From Annulohypoxylon bovei var. microspora (taxonomy: Eukaryota > Ascomycota > Sordariomycetes > Xylariales > Hypoxylaceae), in NCBI GenBank assembly GCA_022836615.1, contig MU405251.1:2387-66386 (forward strand): a stretch of 64,000 bases of DNA, in the 5' to 3' direction. A program made the position numbers and the translations under genes. Shown here one piece after another: positions 24,799 to 36,286 of this stretch (position 1 is its first letter; each line of letters begins with the position of its first letter). The notes beneath the pieces are model-generated. The model was not told the DNA's origin. It did not search any database and saw only the letters and a list, made by a program, of their open reading frames with translations.

Positions 24799-26733
24799 AT
24801 GGGTTGTCCACCTAGCTCACACGCGGGTCTTCGCTTATCGTCCTACTATATCGTCCTTCAACTATCGGTAGTCTGTTATGCTCGTTCCATATGTAGTATT
24901 GTGGATCAGAGGTGTGAGTTAACTCGTGCATTTTATTTATATGTCGTCTCTCCTGTATGGATGTATAAGAGCTGATCTGAGGGTACGTCTCCTACCGCAG
25001 CTGCTATTGTCGGCAATCGTCTATTCTTCTCGAGCGGTAATTATACCTTTGACGATGGACAAGCGATGCATAATACATCGTCTCTTTATTGGCTCCCCCT
25101 CAACGACACAATTGATGTCTCCGGTCCTATTGATATGTCCCTACTCGGTTCAGTTAATCTACCCAGTAATAGTCTTGTAAACAATAGAGGCGGTTCTGCC
25201 GGTACCTTCTTCTATGATCGAACATCCCTGTACCCATATGCCGGGCTGGTTGGTTCAGATGCAGATGGAATAAATAATGCGCTATGGTCTTTCAACACAA
25301 CCGACGATGCGTGGAACTTGGTCCAGGTTCAGGGGGGCAAGATCTCATTCGGCAATAACAGCGAGGGCGTTCATGCTAGCGACCCGAGTACGGGCACATC
25401 CTTCTATACTGGTGGCTGGACCATGGCCTTTAACAGCACAAATAACGGCACTGTCAAATTTCAATCCTTCAACTCCATTTCGCCGCAGTGGACTTTCGAG
25501 ACCGCCACTACCGGTATTCAGGGACCTGATATCCTCAAAGGTTCTAGTATGTAATCACTCGATTAGCCTCTCTCGACGAATCTTCTAACTAGGTTGATTC
25601 ATAGTGGTGTATCTGCGAAAGGGCCGGTCGGGTGTGCTTCTCGCCTTCGGAGGATACCAGACAGCCTACCGAGGCACCGCATTTGCGGAATGGGACTGGG
25701 ATCAACGGCCTTTCAGCGATATCTTCGTCTACGATATATTCTCAAATATTTGGTATTTACAGAAGGCTACAGGTGATATTCCTAGTCTTCGCACGGAGTT
25801 CTGCGCAGGCGTTTCGGCTGCGCCGGATGACTCCAGCTTCCAGATCACCATCCACGGGGGCTGGGATCAATTGGGCGGACGTGCTTTTAACGACGTATAC
25901 GTGCTGAGCATCCCTTCGTTCCGTTGGATCAAAGTAAACGATACTCATAATCCGGACTTGCTGGGTTCCGACTCACCTGGACGTAATCGGCTCAAGTGCG
26001 ATGTCTGGAACGAGACACAGCTCATAGTATCTGGGGGTTTGGTTACACTTGGTGATGGCACTCCTCAAACGCTCAACGAGGAGTGTAATACGACATACCC
26101 GCCATTCAAAGTATTAGACACCTCGAAGTATACATGGCGGACGGACTTCGATCCCAGCTTGGAGTATGCAGTGCCGGACTTGGTTACGGGAATCATAGGG
26201 GGAAAGTGAGCATAACTGTTATATCCTACTCCAATTGTAGAACAGCTATGTAGCTGACATACACTAGTTCTTCTGGCGGCGCGATACTTAATACACCTTC
26301 TGCTGGTTGGAGTTCTGAAGACCTAGGAACGATCTTCAGCCAAACAGTGCCTAGAGACACATACGATCCGACCAACACGACATCAAATAGCCCACCTCCT
26401 GCTACAACCAAAGAACCCGATATAAACAGTAGCCTAAGCCAGGGTGCTATCGCAGGAATCGCCATTGCCGTGGTCATAGGTGTAATTATTTTCCTTGCCG
26501 GTGCGATGGTATGGCTGGACAGGAGACATACGCCGATTCCAAAGAAGCTGATGGAAACTGCTAAGACAATAGCAATGCCAGATCACCAATGGCAAAAGCC
26601 GGAGCTCGAAGGTTGCCATACGGCCCGACACGAGCTAGATATCTCAGTGCCTCGGCCGCACGAAGTACATGGTGAAGGAGTATTGAGGTGGGAATTGCCG
26701 GGAAGCTCGCCATCTCTCCCAGAATTGCAATGA
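24799..26733 (+). CDS. Membrane-anchored Kelch-repeat protein
   Basis: A 575-residue predicted type I surface protein. Exons: 24799-24913, 25001-25546, 25605-26205, 26268-26733, all in frame. Exon 1 encodes a hydrophobic signal-like leader; the first splice gives DQRSAIVGNRLFFSSGN, the usual opening of fungal Kelch ectodomains. Kelch-type blades follow (VGNRLFFSSG, GGWTMAF, LLAFGGYQ, FVYDIFSNIWY, IHGGWDQLGG, FNDVYVLSIPSFRWIKV, LIVSGG), which would fold as a beta-propeller. There are many N-glycosylation sites (NxS/T). A single membrane helix lies at about residues 465-487 (GAIAGIAIAVVIGVIIFLAGAM), then a charged cytosolic tail of about 85 residues. Fungal relatives are annotated as Kelch or cell-wall-anchored proteins of unknown ligand. 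The signal exon is the least certain part. Confidence 0.82.
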
Positions 26734-29410
26734 CGTGGAGTTATTCTCTCCAACTCTGCCAAGGAAAACGATGCTAGATAGAATTAATGAAGAGCAATGG
26801 TATCTTTGACAACCAGTACGTTTAAAAGGGGGATATACTTCGATAGGGGTACGACCATAGCGACTCAGTAGACATGGTCTGTGTTAGGAGATGGCTGGGT
26901 TGATCCTTAAATTTCCTCAAGGTCTGAGCAAAGGGTGATACTTTCCTAACCACAGCTCGAGTAGCCTTATGGATGTGAGGTGCCATATACTGCGACGCCT
27001 CAAGATGCCGAAGTGACGCGTCAACCGCGTCAAACTACGAATACTATACGATGCTAGCAGGAGAGGAGCATACTACAGAAAACGGTTAGCAGATGTATCA
27101 TTAGATGCAGTATCTAATAACATAACGTGTAAATTGGGTATATCAGACTCTCAAACGCGCACATCAATGTAAATCTTTCGTGGTGGCCAACAGCGAACCA
27201 CATAGGTTTACTCAGCTTTGTCTGCATTCTCATCATTACCAGGCGAAGTTCGAAACAAACTGCAGAGAAAACTTGTATCTAAACATCATATTTTGATCTA
27301 CTTGCCTTTCATTTCGTCTCCATCATGATTCCATACCACATCGCGTGTGTGGTTGGAAGGAAACTCAAGAGATTGCAGAAAATGGTAGTTTAAAAAGGGC
27401 GAGTAGGTAAACATGAGAGTAATATGGAAATCTTTGGTAATTATTCGAACTGGCAGCATACCTAGGTAGGTGACTGAGTGGCCATGGTGGTAGCAGGTAC
27501 TATGGAGTTTTACTGCAGGGTCAAATGGAGTTGTGATGGTGTATCGCTCTATAGCAAAGGGTTCTCCATGGCTGCTGCTTATTTAGGTACTTACCTAGGT
27601 ACGCATATATAACTCGAGCATGGCTCGCAGTGCCTGACAAGGGGAACGAAATTGATAATGGTTAATACTACAGACACATTTGTAAATTTATGAGCGCTGT
27701 CACGACATATTGCTTGCGTATCTAGCCCACGACATTCACGACTAAAATTCTTTCGATGTACACATTTATTTTATATGAACAGTATTCTTTCTCCCTTGGC
27801 AGTAGTATCACTGGGTGAAGCCTACTAAGGTAGTCTAACAGTATTGAAGTGGTTGTTATATCTATAGGTACCTATAGAAGGGTCACTTTGACATAGGGGG
27901 CAAGAAAAGGAGGTGAGTTAAAAGGCTACAATATGTATAACAGTAGGTATATACGAAGTTCTTGACAACTCTACGAATTCACAACATCTGTTGTGTAAGT
28001 GCACAATGTTCAAATGTTTCTTATTGCTACTTTGAAGGTGATCACCGTTTAAAAGACGAATACTATAAACATGGGCCGAACATAGCGACCATTAGTTATA
28101 TTCTCATTTCCTTTATATGCATCATAACTTATTGGCATTGCAAGAAGTGAAGCTTATATACCATGCGTAATGGCCTTTCTTCAGCCTCAGTTAGACATAA
28201 TATCCAACTTTTATCAAATGTACGTTCAAGTAGAACCAATGAAACAGAGCTCTCTACGCAAGTACACCAGCAAGCACAGGTTACGTTGGTCTACAGATTC
28301 ATGGGACAACAGGACTGATCACCCACATGAAGACTACCAAAAACAATACGAACCCTACTTGAGAGGCAATCATGGAACGATCAGACATATGATTCAACTT
28401 AGTGTGGCATACGTAATCATGGTGCCGCCACTGTCAGCACAATAGCATGATAAATATCTACTTGGCATGAAAAAATCGCCGTTAGTTGACTCATAAACCG
28501 CTGCGAGTCAGATTATAACTCGGATTGTAAGGATGTATCGATACTAAAATTTCTCTGGTACCCAACGGCAGCTCAAGAACTGCAACGGGCCAAAGGGTAA
28601 GTGATCGAAAAGAATTTGGTCTGTCCTCCAGTTTCCCCTCCAAGACCTGCCATTGAAGACTCCGAAGAGAGACGAAAGCCAGAGTGAATTTGAAGGATGG
28701 TTGTCTGAGGAGGGAAAGGAAAGAAAAGAAAATCAGAGAAGTTAAAAAATTTCATTTTATTGGAACGACTAGAGTGGGTCCAAGCGCGAGCGCGTCTAGG
28801 CGGCGTTATGTTATTCCTGGTGGCTGTCCAATGTTACCTATTTAGCCACACTTATGTCGTACATACAGAGCCACAATACCCCTGTGACCTACAGGAGGCG
28901 ACCCTTTATCGCTTACATGTGGTGAAGTGGCATGTGGGTTCGGTCTAGTTTAAATAGGTAAAGTCAAGCAAGATATGTGACCAATCAAAAATGATTTAAA
29001 TAACGGGTAACGTAGCGAGCCTAACAGTTGGATTACCCCGCCATTTAGGTGTGGGTGATAGGGATGTTAGTGGTTTAGATTGCTACCTGCAGCCCTGGAA
29101 GAGTCACAGTGGCGCTAATTCTCAGTGATTCCAGCGTCTTATGTTTTTTTTTGCCCCTCTTTCGTTAACGTTTGACTCAATTATATATTCAAATCTCTAC
29201 AACTCAACACTGTCCCCTTTGTCCTTTTTACTTTTTCCAACGCGAATTAGTGAACGTTGAATCGTAGACTGGGGCTTTTACATTTAAACCAACATAATCC
29301 TGTCCTGCAGTGTATTTATCTGCATAGCAAACCGCAAATCGATTGAAGCTACCCCGCCATCCTTCACCTTTCTCACTTTTATCGTCATCTTTCATCTTCA
29401 ATTGCCCATC
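26734..29410. other. Intergenic, 2.7 kb
   Basis: No gene supported. ACCTAGGTA-type strings occur at 27458-27471 and 27581-27602. The short open frames at 27962-28445 have no recognisable content. The 3' part (about 29150-29410) should hold the promoter and leader of the PP28-domain gene and is pyrimidine-rich near the start codon. Confidence 0.5.
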
Positions 29411-30280
29411 ATGGCCGGACGCGGTGCACCAGGTGCTAACTCCCGTGGTCGTGGAGGAAAGTTCAAGAAGTTTACTCGAGGTGGTATGTTATTCATTCAC
29501 TAATTTTTATTATCGTGTAACCTTTTACTGACTAATTCACTGTCGCGCAGGCGGAAAGCATTTCTCTCGTGACCTTCGACCCCTCGACGCCGATGGCAAT
29601 GAGATAAGCATGTGGAGCGAAGGCAAGAAGGATGAGAGCGACAGTGATGAGGAAGAGGATTCCGAGGAAGAAGATTCCGACGAGGAAGACTCTGATGCTG
29701 GTCCCTCTCAACAATCTGAGTTGACCCGAGAAGAGCGCAAGCAGGCTAAGAAGGCCCAGAAGGAAGCCGCCATCGCCAAGAAGAACAAGCCGCAAGTTGG
29801 CGACATGCCCTCTGACTCTGAATCTGAAGACGATGAGGATGAGGGTATGCCCGTCAACCCCAACCACTCCAAGGCCGCACGCAACCAAACCAAGGTCCAG
29901 CCTAAGCCTGATGGCGTCGAGGAGGCAACCGAAGGAGTCCAGAAACTCGCCATGAGCCGAAAGGAGCGCGAGTCCATGGAAGCCCAGATCGCTAAGGAGA
30001 AATATCGCAAGCTCCACGAAGCCGGCAAGACAGACGAGGCCAAGGCCGACCTAGCCCGCCTGCGACTCATCCGAGAGAAGCGAGATGCCGAAGCTGCGCG
30101 CAAACAGGTTCGTAATTATTCATACTATCATAAGCAACACCTACTAATACCTTAATCTAGGCTGAGAAGGAAGAGCGAGAGGCCCACGAGAAGGCGCGAA
30201 AGACCGAGATTGACGCAAAGGAGGCGAAGAAGCGCGAGGCTGCTCTGGGCAAGCCGGGAAAGAAAGGTCGAGCTAAATGA
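29411..30280 (+). CDS. PP28-type casein-kinase-substrate phosphoprotein
   Basis: A 249-residue, highly charged protein of the PP28 / PDGFA-associated protein family. Exons: 29411-29483, 29551-30107, 30161-30280. The N-terminus is Gly/Arg-rich (MAGRGAPGANSRGRGGKFKK), followed by GGKHFSRD. Next comes a long Asp/Glu/Ser tract (about residues 50-75) of the type that casein kinase 2 phosphorylates, then a second acidic patch, and then the conserved helical PP28 domain from about residue 150 (LAMSRKERESMEAQIAKEKY, KLHEAGKTDEAKADLARL, LIREKRDAEAARKQAEKE). The C-terminus is basic (GKPGKKGRAK). The family is conserved across eukaryotes and linked to RNA or ribosome-related functions; its molecular role is poorly defined. 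There is no membrane or signal segment. Confidence 0.9.
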
Positions 30281-30758
30281 ACTCACCTACCCAACACTGA
30301 CCATCATCAGCATACTTTGCACAGCCCTTAGTCTCCGAGGGCCGTTGCCCATTGAATACAGACCAGAACCTTGCGTCACCATAAAAATTACTGCCTTGTG
30401 TTGTGTGTACGATTTCGAACGATTTGTGCATACTATGATACTCTGTTACTTGCGTGTTGTGTTCTTCTGGTGCCCTTCCAACGCTTAATGTCCATGTAAG
30501 CAGTAGACGAGAATGAGAAGACAGCTTTTCCTACACGCCTGATACCCCAATAATAATCAACAAGTTAACTCGAGCATACACTCGTCTTAAATCTTGTGTG
30601 TACAGCTTGGAGTTGCCCAATGACATATCGGTCATACTATATCGCCAAGCTTCCTAGTAAGGGCAGGCGGCTAATCATGGTCATGAAACGTGTATACCAT
30701 CCATAGTCTATAAATCTACATGTCTATTCCCATTCCAAGCCTTTTTAAATTACCCCGA
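30281..30758. other. Intergenic between convergent genes
   Basis: The 3' flanks of the PP28-domain gene (+) and the conserved membrane protein gene (-). Nothing else recognised. Confidence 0.5.
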
Positions 30759-31793
30759 TTAAACCCGCGTATTACTTGGTACATCCTGACCCACACTCTC
30801 CTTCCAGAACTCATCAAAGTCGATACCTTGCTTCTCAAACATCTCCCTGATCTGCTTTGCAACCTGTTCTTGCTTCTCAGGACCAAATCCACTCGGCTGT
30901 GTTGATTCGAACTGGATGATTTCGATCCAGCGATAGAACAGATCTTCCTTATTAACAGCAGCAAGCGCGTCTCTGAAGGCGAACACCTGCCGTCTCCTGT
31001 CATCCTCCTCCGCATTCTCACCGACCTTCATGTCGACACAAAGCCATCCGTGTTCCTCGTGACATACTAGGACGACTGTCTTAAAGGCTTCGATTGCAGC
31101 CATCTTCTTGTCTACCATGGTGGTGGCGTCGACCATGGCCGCCCAGTCCAAGTCCCAATCGGCGTTCATGAGGAGGTAGCCGGTCTTGTCGTTTAGCAGC
31201 ATAGGCGACGTGGCCGCACCGATCCGCGACACGAACAGGCTCTTTGAGCTATCGTCATTGACGACGTCGCCCTTCGTCTCGTCCCACTTCCTGCTGCGGC
31301 GCACGACGACCTCGCGGTCCCGGAACCCGACGGTCCACCGCCAGATGGCGGGGTTGCCGTCCTCCTGGGCGAGGAAGAAGTTGACAGGCCAGGGTCCGAT
31401 AAAGGTGTACAGCAGGAAGTCGAGGAAGAAGGAGAAGGTGCGCACGGCGACCTCGGGCACGATCTCGGCCCACTCCATCTCGGCGACGACCATGGTGGTC
31501 TCGTTGGGGTAGCCCAGCACGGACAGGACGATCTGCATGTAGTAGGGCAGGATGTGGTAGACGCGGTACGCGAGCAGCGCGACCAGCCCCAGGTTCATGA
31601 GCACGGGCACGGCGAAGATCTTGCGCTTGAAGGCCGCAGGCTGCGCGTCGACGTGGGTGATGTACACGTGCTTCTCGTTCAGCGTCTCGAGCAGCGGCTG
31701 CAGCACCTCCGGCGGCCGCTTAAAGGGCGCCGGAGGCCCGCCGTCTTTCTTCTTGGCCGGGACTGTCTTCCCCTGACCCCGTTGGCGAGCCAT
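30759..31793 (-). CDS. Conserved fungal membrane protein of unknown function
   Basis: A 344-residue single-exon protein that I do not recognise as a named family. It starts with a basic, Gln/Lys/Pro-rich leader (MARQRGQGKTVPAKKKDGG). Two hydrophobic segments follow: about residues 58-95 (IFAVPVLMNLGLVALLAYRV and YYMQIVLSVLGY) and about residues 115-140 (VRTFSFFLDFLLYTFIGPWP). The C-terminal 200 residues are soluble, with a WRWTVGFRDREVVVRRSRKWDE stretch split by no gap and an acidic end. It is likely an integral endomembrane or mitochondrial protein, judging only by topology. It is divergent from mitochondrial IF2 with 365 bp between the start codons. The first half is clearly richer in GC-ending codons than the second. 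Confidence 0.75.
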   Translation of the reverse strand: MARQRGQGKTVPAKKKDGGPPAPFKRPPEVLQPLLETLNEKHVYITHVDAQPAAFKRKIFAVPVLMNLGLVALLAYRVYHILPYYMQIVLSVLGYPNETTMVVAEMEWAEIVPEVAVRTFSFFLDFLLYTFIGPWPVNFFLAQEDGNPAIWRWTVGFRDREVVVRRSRKWDETKGDVVNDDSSKSLFVSRIGAATSPMLLNDKTGYLLMNADWDLDWAAMVDATTMVDKKMAAIEAFKTVVLVCHEEHGWLCVDMKVGENAEEDDRRRQVFAFRDALAAVNKEDLFYRWIEIIQFESTQPSGFGPEKQEQVAKQIREMFEKQGIDFDEFWKESVGQDVPSNTRV

Positions 31794-32158
31794 GGCGATG
31801 TGGTTATGGGAATTGCGGGAAATGACTGACTTGAATTAAATTAAATAAACTTCAATATTGGCTGCTTAGCGATAAAGCAGACAACTAGGCAGATAGGAGA
31901 TGATGTTGGTAAAATTTAGAGATGAAGGGGATGGATGTGGATGTGGCTGAAGCTACCCCTGCCCCTGAATGAACGTTTGTGGCTAGCCCGCTATTAACGG
32001 ATTTATGTCCCGGGCGCGGGTAGCCCCGCTAAAGTTTTGATGGATATAGATGTGGCGTGCTGCAATTCCGAACTTTTCCCTTTCATGATCCATTGGGATT
32101 TTATATTTCTTTGAGTTTTAGACTTGTCGCATGGTGATTTGAAGTCATTTCTGTCATT
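31794..32158. promoter_or_regulatory. Shared promoter region of a divergent gene pair
   Basis: 365 bp between the start codons of the membrane protein gene (-) and mitochondrial IF2 (+). Both 5' leaders and both promoters must fit here, so shared control is possible. I see no distinctive core element; assignment rests on gene arrangement only. Confidence 0.45.
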
Positions 32159-35100
32159 ATGCTAAGAGCGAGTTTATCGAAGGTTAGACTCTACCCACTA
32201 CCATCATTCTGTATTTTCTTTCAGAGTTTGCGACTTACTAACCTATGAATTCTTACAGCGGGAGTCTTCAATATGCGCTTTCTGCCAACATCGCCTCTCG
32301 TTCCGGCCGGCGACGCCACGGAACAGACGACAACTTTCGGGAACGAGGAGTTTACAGAACAATGACGGATGGGGTAGCTGGGGAGGCGGCTGGGGCAGCC
32401 AGTCCAAAGCCCCGGCGCATTCCGAGCAGGATGATATCCTAGATCAGCACGAACTTATAGCGCGCAAGAGATTACTCGAGAAACAACAAGCCCAAAAACC
32501 TCCCGAACCACCAAAGCCCAATCCTACCGAGGATGCCCCCCGGGCGAGACATGTATGGAATGCGGAAAAGCAGCAAGCAGTGGAAAAGAGCCTGCGTAGA
32601 GATGGAATGACTTTTCGTCCTCCTACTAATTCCACTCTACCTTTTGAAGAAACTGTTTCTAGAAGGCTGGGTGCAAGTATTACTAAAAGGCTTGATGTTA
32701 GTTCATTCGGCAAGAAATTGGAGGAACCAGACAACATATCAAATGAATCTAGCATCGTGAAAAGAATTGCCGATACCCCCAATTCTTCGACGAGCCTCGG
32801 TGGTAGTCCTGTCCCTAAACCCTTCCCTCGATTATTTAGGAGGGCTGTCTTCTCACCACGTATGGAAACCAATTTCGATAATTCTATTCACTCACCACGT
32901 ATAGAAACCAATTTCGATAATTCTATTCACTCACCACGTATGGAAACCAATTTCGATAATTCTATTCACTCATCACAACCTACTCAACCTACACAGCCTA
33001 CACAACCTACACAATCTTCGCAAACTCCACAGCCCTCTAAGAGCACTGGCGATTCAGATTGGGGTATGTTAGCCAGGAAGCTATCTTCCCCAAAAGCCGA
33101 TACTGAGAACTTCTGGGCAACTTTCAACAGTAACAGGAAGGGTCTAAAAGAGACCAAGTCGCAAGGATCGGCCGCCGCGGGACAAGCTTCAGGGCAGTCT
33201 AAGCCCCAAGACTCCTGGGCTACTATGGAGAGCCAACTGAATAGCCCTTCGAAAAATAACGATTTATATGACTGGGGAAAGGATTTAGATTTTGGAGAAA
33301 CACGACAATCAAAGTATGAACTGTCCCCAATTAGAAATGATCAACCAGAGCCAGCATCGGATTCATCTCAGGTAACACCCGATATCGAACAAGGACCTAG
33401 GGGCCGGGATCAAGTTCGTGGTCGTGGTAATGACAGGCGGATATCTCGTTTTGAACGGGAAGAGACCGACTCAGGTGGTCGTGGGAAACGTCCACGGCGT
33501 GCTAAAAGATACGACGACGATGATGAAGGGGGATTCGATTACGAGGATTATCACGAGAGACGTCGGACGAAGGCGCGGCTTAGAGCACAACGTGAGGCTC
33601 AGAGGGCTAGTCCTAGGCCCATACGGATACCAGAATTAATTAACATTAAGGCACTGGCCGAGGCGCTGAAGGTGGAGCCAAAATTATTCTTAATTCAACT
33701 CGGCGAGCTAGGTTTCGAGGAGGTATCGCTGGATAGTCTTATGGCCGGAGAAACAGCTGCTCTTGTCGCGCAAGAGTACGGGTTTGAACCAACGGTAGAG
33801 GTTGGTGAAGAACTTGACCTGAAACCTCGCCCGCCACCCGAGGATCCAACGGCTCTCCCGCTGCGGCCGCCGGTGGTGACTATCATGGGTCATGTCGACC
33901 ACGGCAAAACTACTCTGCTGGACTATTTGCGCAAATCGTCTATTGCGGCTCAAGAACATGGAGGCATTACACAGCGTATCGGTGCTTTCTCCGTGAAGCT
34001 CTCTTCCGGTAAACCAATCACGTTTCTCGACACCCCCGGGCACGCTGCTTTCCTTACAATGCGGCAACGAGGTGCCTATGTGACGGATATCGTCGTCCTG
34101 GTTGTAGCCGCGGACGATAGTGTTAAACCTCAGACTATCGAGGCCATCAAACACGCGCGAGGATCCAATGTGCCGATGATTGTGGCCATCAACAAGATCG
34201 ATAAGGATGGGGCACGAGTAGACCAAGTTAAGCATGATCTTGCGAAGGAAGGCGTCGAGATCGAAGACTTTGGCGGAGACGTCCAAGTTGTCTGCGTGAG
34301 CGGCAAGACTGGTGAGGGTATGGAAGACTTGGAGGAGAATATCCTGACCCTCTCTGAGATTCTGGACCATAGAGCCGAACCCGACGGTCCCGCAGAAGGA
34401 TGGATTCTCGAGAGCAGCCTAAAGCCGATTGGCAAAGCTGCTACTATCCTCGTCAAACGAGGTACTATGCGACCAGGTGATTTTATCGCAGCGGGTCTCA
34501 CGTGGGCAAAGATTCGGCATATTCGCAACGAAGCAGGTGTTGATATCGACGAAGCGCCCCCAGGAACCCCAGTCGAGATCCTGGGGTGGAAAGACCTTCC
34601 CGCCGCGGGCGACCAGGTCATCCAAGGCCCCGACGAGGGACGAGTCAAAACCGCGGTGGAGTACCGCGAGGGTCTTCGCTCGCGCGAAAAGGACGCCGCC
34701 GCCCACGAAGAAATCTCCGAGGCCCGCAGGCTCCTCCAGGAAAAGCGGGCCCGCGAGAAGGAGGCCAAGGAGGCCGCGGAGGCGGGCGCCGACCCAGAGG
34801 ACGAGGCGCTCCCCGAGGAGGAGAACGGCACCAAGATGGTCAACTTCGTGGTCAAGGGCGACCTCCACGGGTCCGTCGAGGCGGTCGAGGCGGCGATGCT
34901 CGAGCTCGGCAGCCACGAGGTGCGGCCGCGCATCCTGCGCTCGGGCACGGGGCCCATCCACGAGTTCGACGTCGAGCACGCCGCCACCAGCAAGTCGGTC
35001 ATCGTCAACTTCGCTACTACGACCCCCGGCTACATCAAGAACATGGCCGAGGAGCAGGGCGTGAAGATCCTGGACCACACCGTCATCTACCATCTCGTCG

Positions 35101-35559
35101 ATGAAGTCAAGGCCACCCTGAGCAAGTACCTCCCCCCCGAGGTCACCAGCAAGGTCCTCGGCGAGGCGGAGGTCCTGCAGGTCTTCCCGATCAACGTCAA
35201 GGGCCGCACGTACAAGAATATCGCCGGATGTAGGATCAGGAACGGGACGGTGGCGCGGGGGAGCTTGTTCCGCGTGTTGAGGCGTGGGGAGAAGGTCTTT
35301 GAAGGTATGTTCTTCCACTCTTTTTTTATATATACTGCATACCTGTGCTTTTTCCTGTGGTTTTCTGTTGGGTTCTATTAGTTGGGGCTGGCTAACATCC
35401 GAAACAGGCACTCTCGAGACGCTGAAACACCTCAAGAAGGACGTGCCGGAGGTCAAGAAGGGCGGCGAGTGCGGCATCGGCTTCGAGGAGTTCCAGGATT
35501 TCGTCATCGGCGACCAGATCCAGGCCTACGAGGAGGTTACGACGTCTAGATTCTTCTAG
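32159..35559 (+). CDS. IFM1: Mitochondrial translation initiation factor 2
   Basis: A 1073-residue GTPase that brings formyl-methionyl-tRNA to the mitochondrial ribosome. Exons: 32159-32182, 32259-35304, 35408-35559. The 8-codon first exon spliced to RESSICAFCQHRLSFRPATP gives a typical mitochondrial targeting leader (MLRASLSK then Arg-rich). A long, poorly conserved linker follows, with a triplicated 13-residue unit (32853-32969) and a Pro-Thr-Gln repeat. An IF2_N-like helical region (about residues 455-515) precedes the GTPase domain: G1 GHVDHGKTT (about 551), G3 DTPGHAAF (about 598), G4 NKID (about 652). Domain II, a charged coiled-coil linker (EEISEARRLLQEKRAREKEA) and the C-terminal domains follow. 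It is longer than the bacterial factor because of the N-terminal linker. Third-position GC rises sharply in the last third of the gene. Confidence 0.95.
32853..32969 (+). repeat. Three tandem 39-bp units in the IF2 linker
   Basis: The 39-bp unit starting TCACCACGTATGGAAACC occurs three times head to tail at 32853-32891, 32892-32930 and 32931-32969. The only difference I see is one base in unit 2 (ATG to ATA, Met to Ile). It encodes SPRMETNFDNSIH three times. A 9-bp Pro-Thr-Gln repeat follows at about 32978-33020. Confidence 0.97.
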
Positions 35560-36286
35560 GCGGGATAATTGCTCCCGTGAGATATGATTTTAGACGCGCT
35601 GGCTTTCTTGTACGATATGCTGTTCTGTGTACATAGGTTAAAAATGGATGATGGACGGCATGGGCTGTACTACTGGAGGCTAGTCTGATGCATACATAGG
35701 TAGGTATTTACCTAGACTGAGGCGCCTGGGTACTTGATGGACCGGAAAGCATTAGAAGGCGCGGTGGCATAGGGCCGCACTTGAGGGCGATATTCGTACC
35801 ATAGTACTGTATTTATCGCATAAATTGACGGCGTTGCCTCTTTGGTTGCTGGCTGTATATATACCTAGCTGTGTACTATGTATATATCATCCATGTGATC
35901 CCCTCTTAGAGATGCCTGAGGCTACTTGTGGAAGACGGCGATATCCTCTATTTGACATCATAACCCCTTTTGCTACGACCACGAGTTAGCTATATCGCCT
36001 CATGTAGGAGAGCCTCACACAACAGTTCATCTCAACAGGTCTACCCGAGTATGTTACTAGCCAAGTCACCATATCAAATCGAATAAGAGCAAACAAAAGG
36101 CGCAGTAGAGAATTGTTCTTTTGAATCTACTATTAACCCACTCTCTTCCACCTTCTTCCACTCCACTTCCGTCCTCACATCTTCCTCCACATCTCCACCC
36201 CCACTGCACCAACACCCCAACGCACGTGCACCTACTCGCTCCATTTCACGCCTATAACCACCTCCAAAGCCTTCCCCCAGCCCACG
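35560..36286. other. Intergenic between convergent IF2 and GGA genes
   Basis: The 3' flanks of both genes. It contains an AGGTAGGTATTTACCTA inverted-repeat-like string at 35697-35714 and no coding region. Confidence 0.5.

Noticed and set aside
34130..35507. Long antisense open frames across IF2
   Set aside because: Shadows of the GC-rich coding strand; the IF2 frame is certain from its GTPase motifs.
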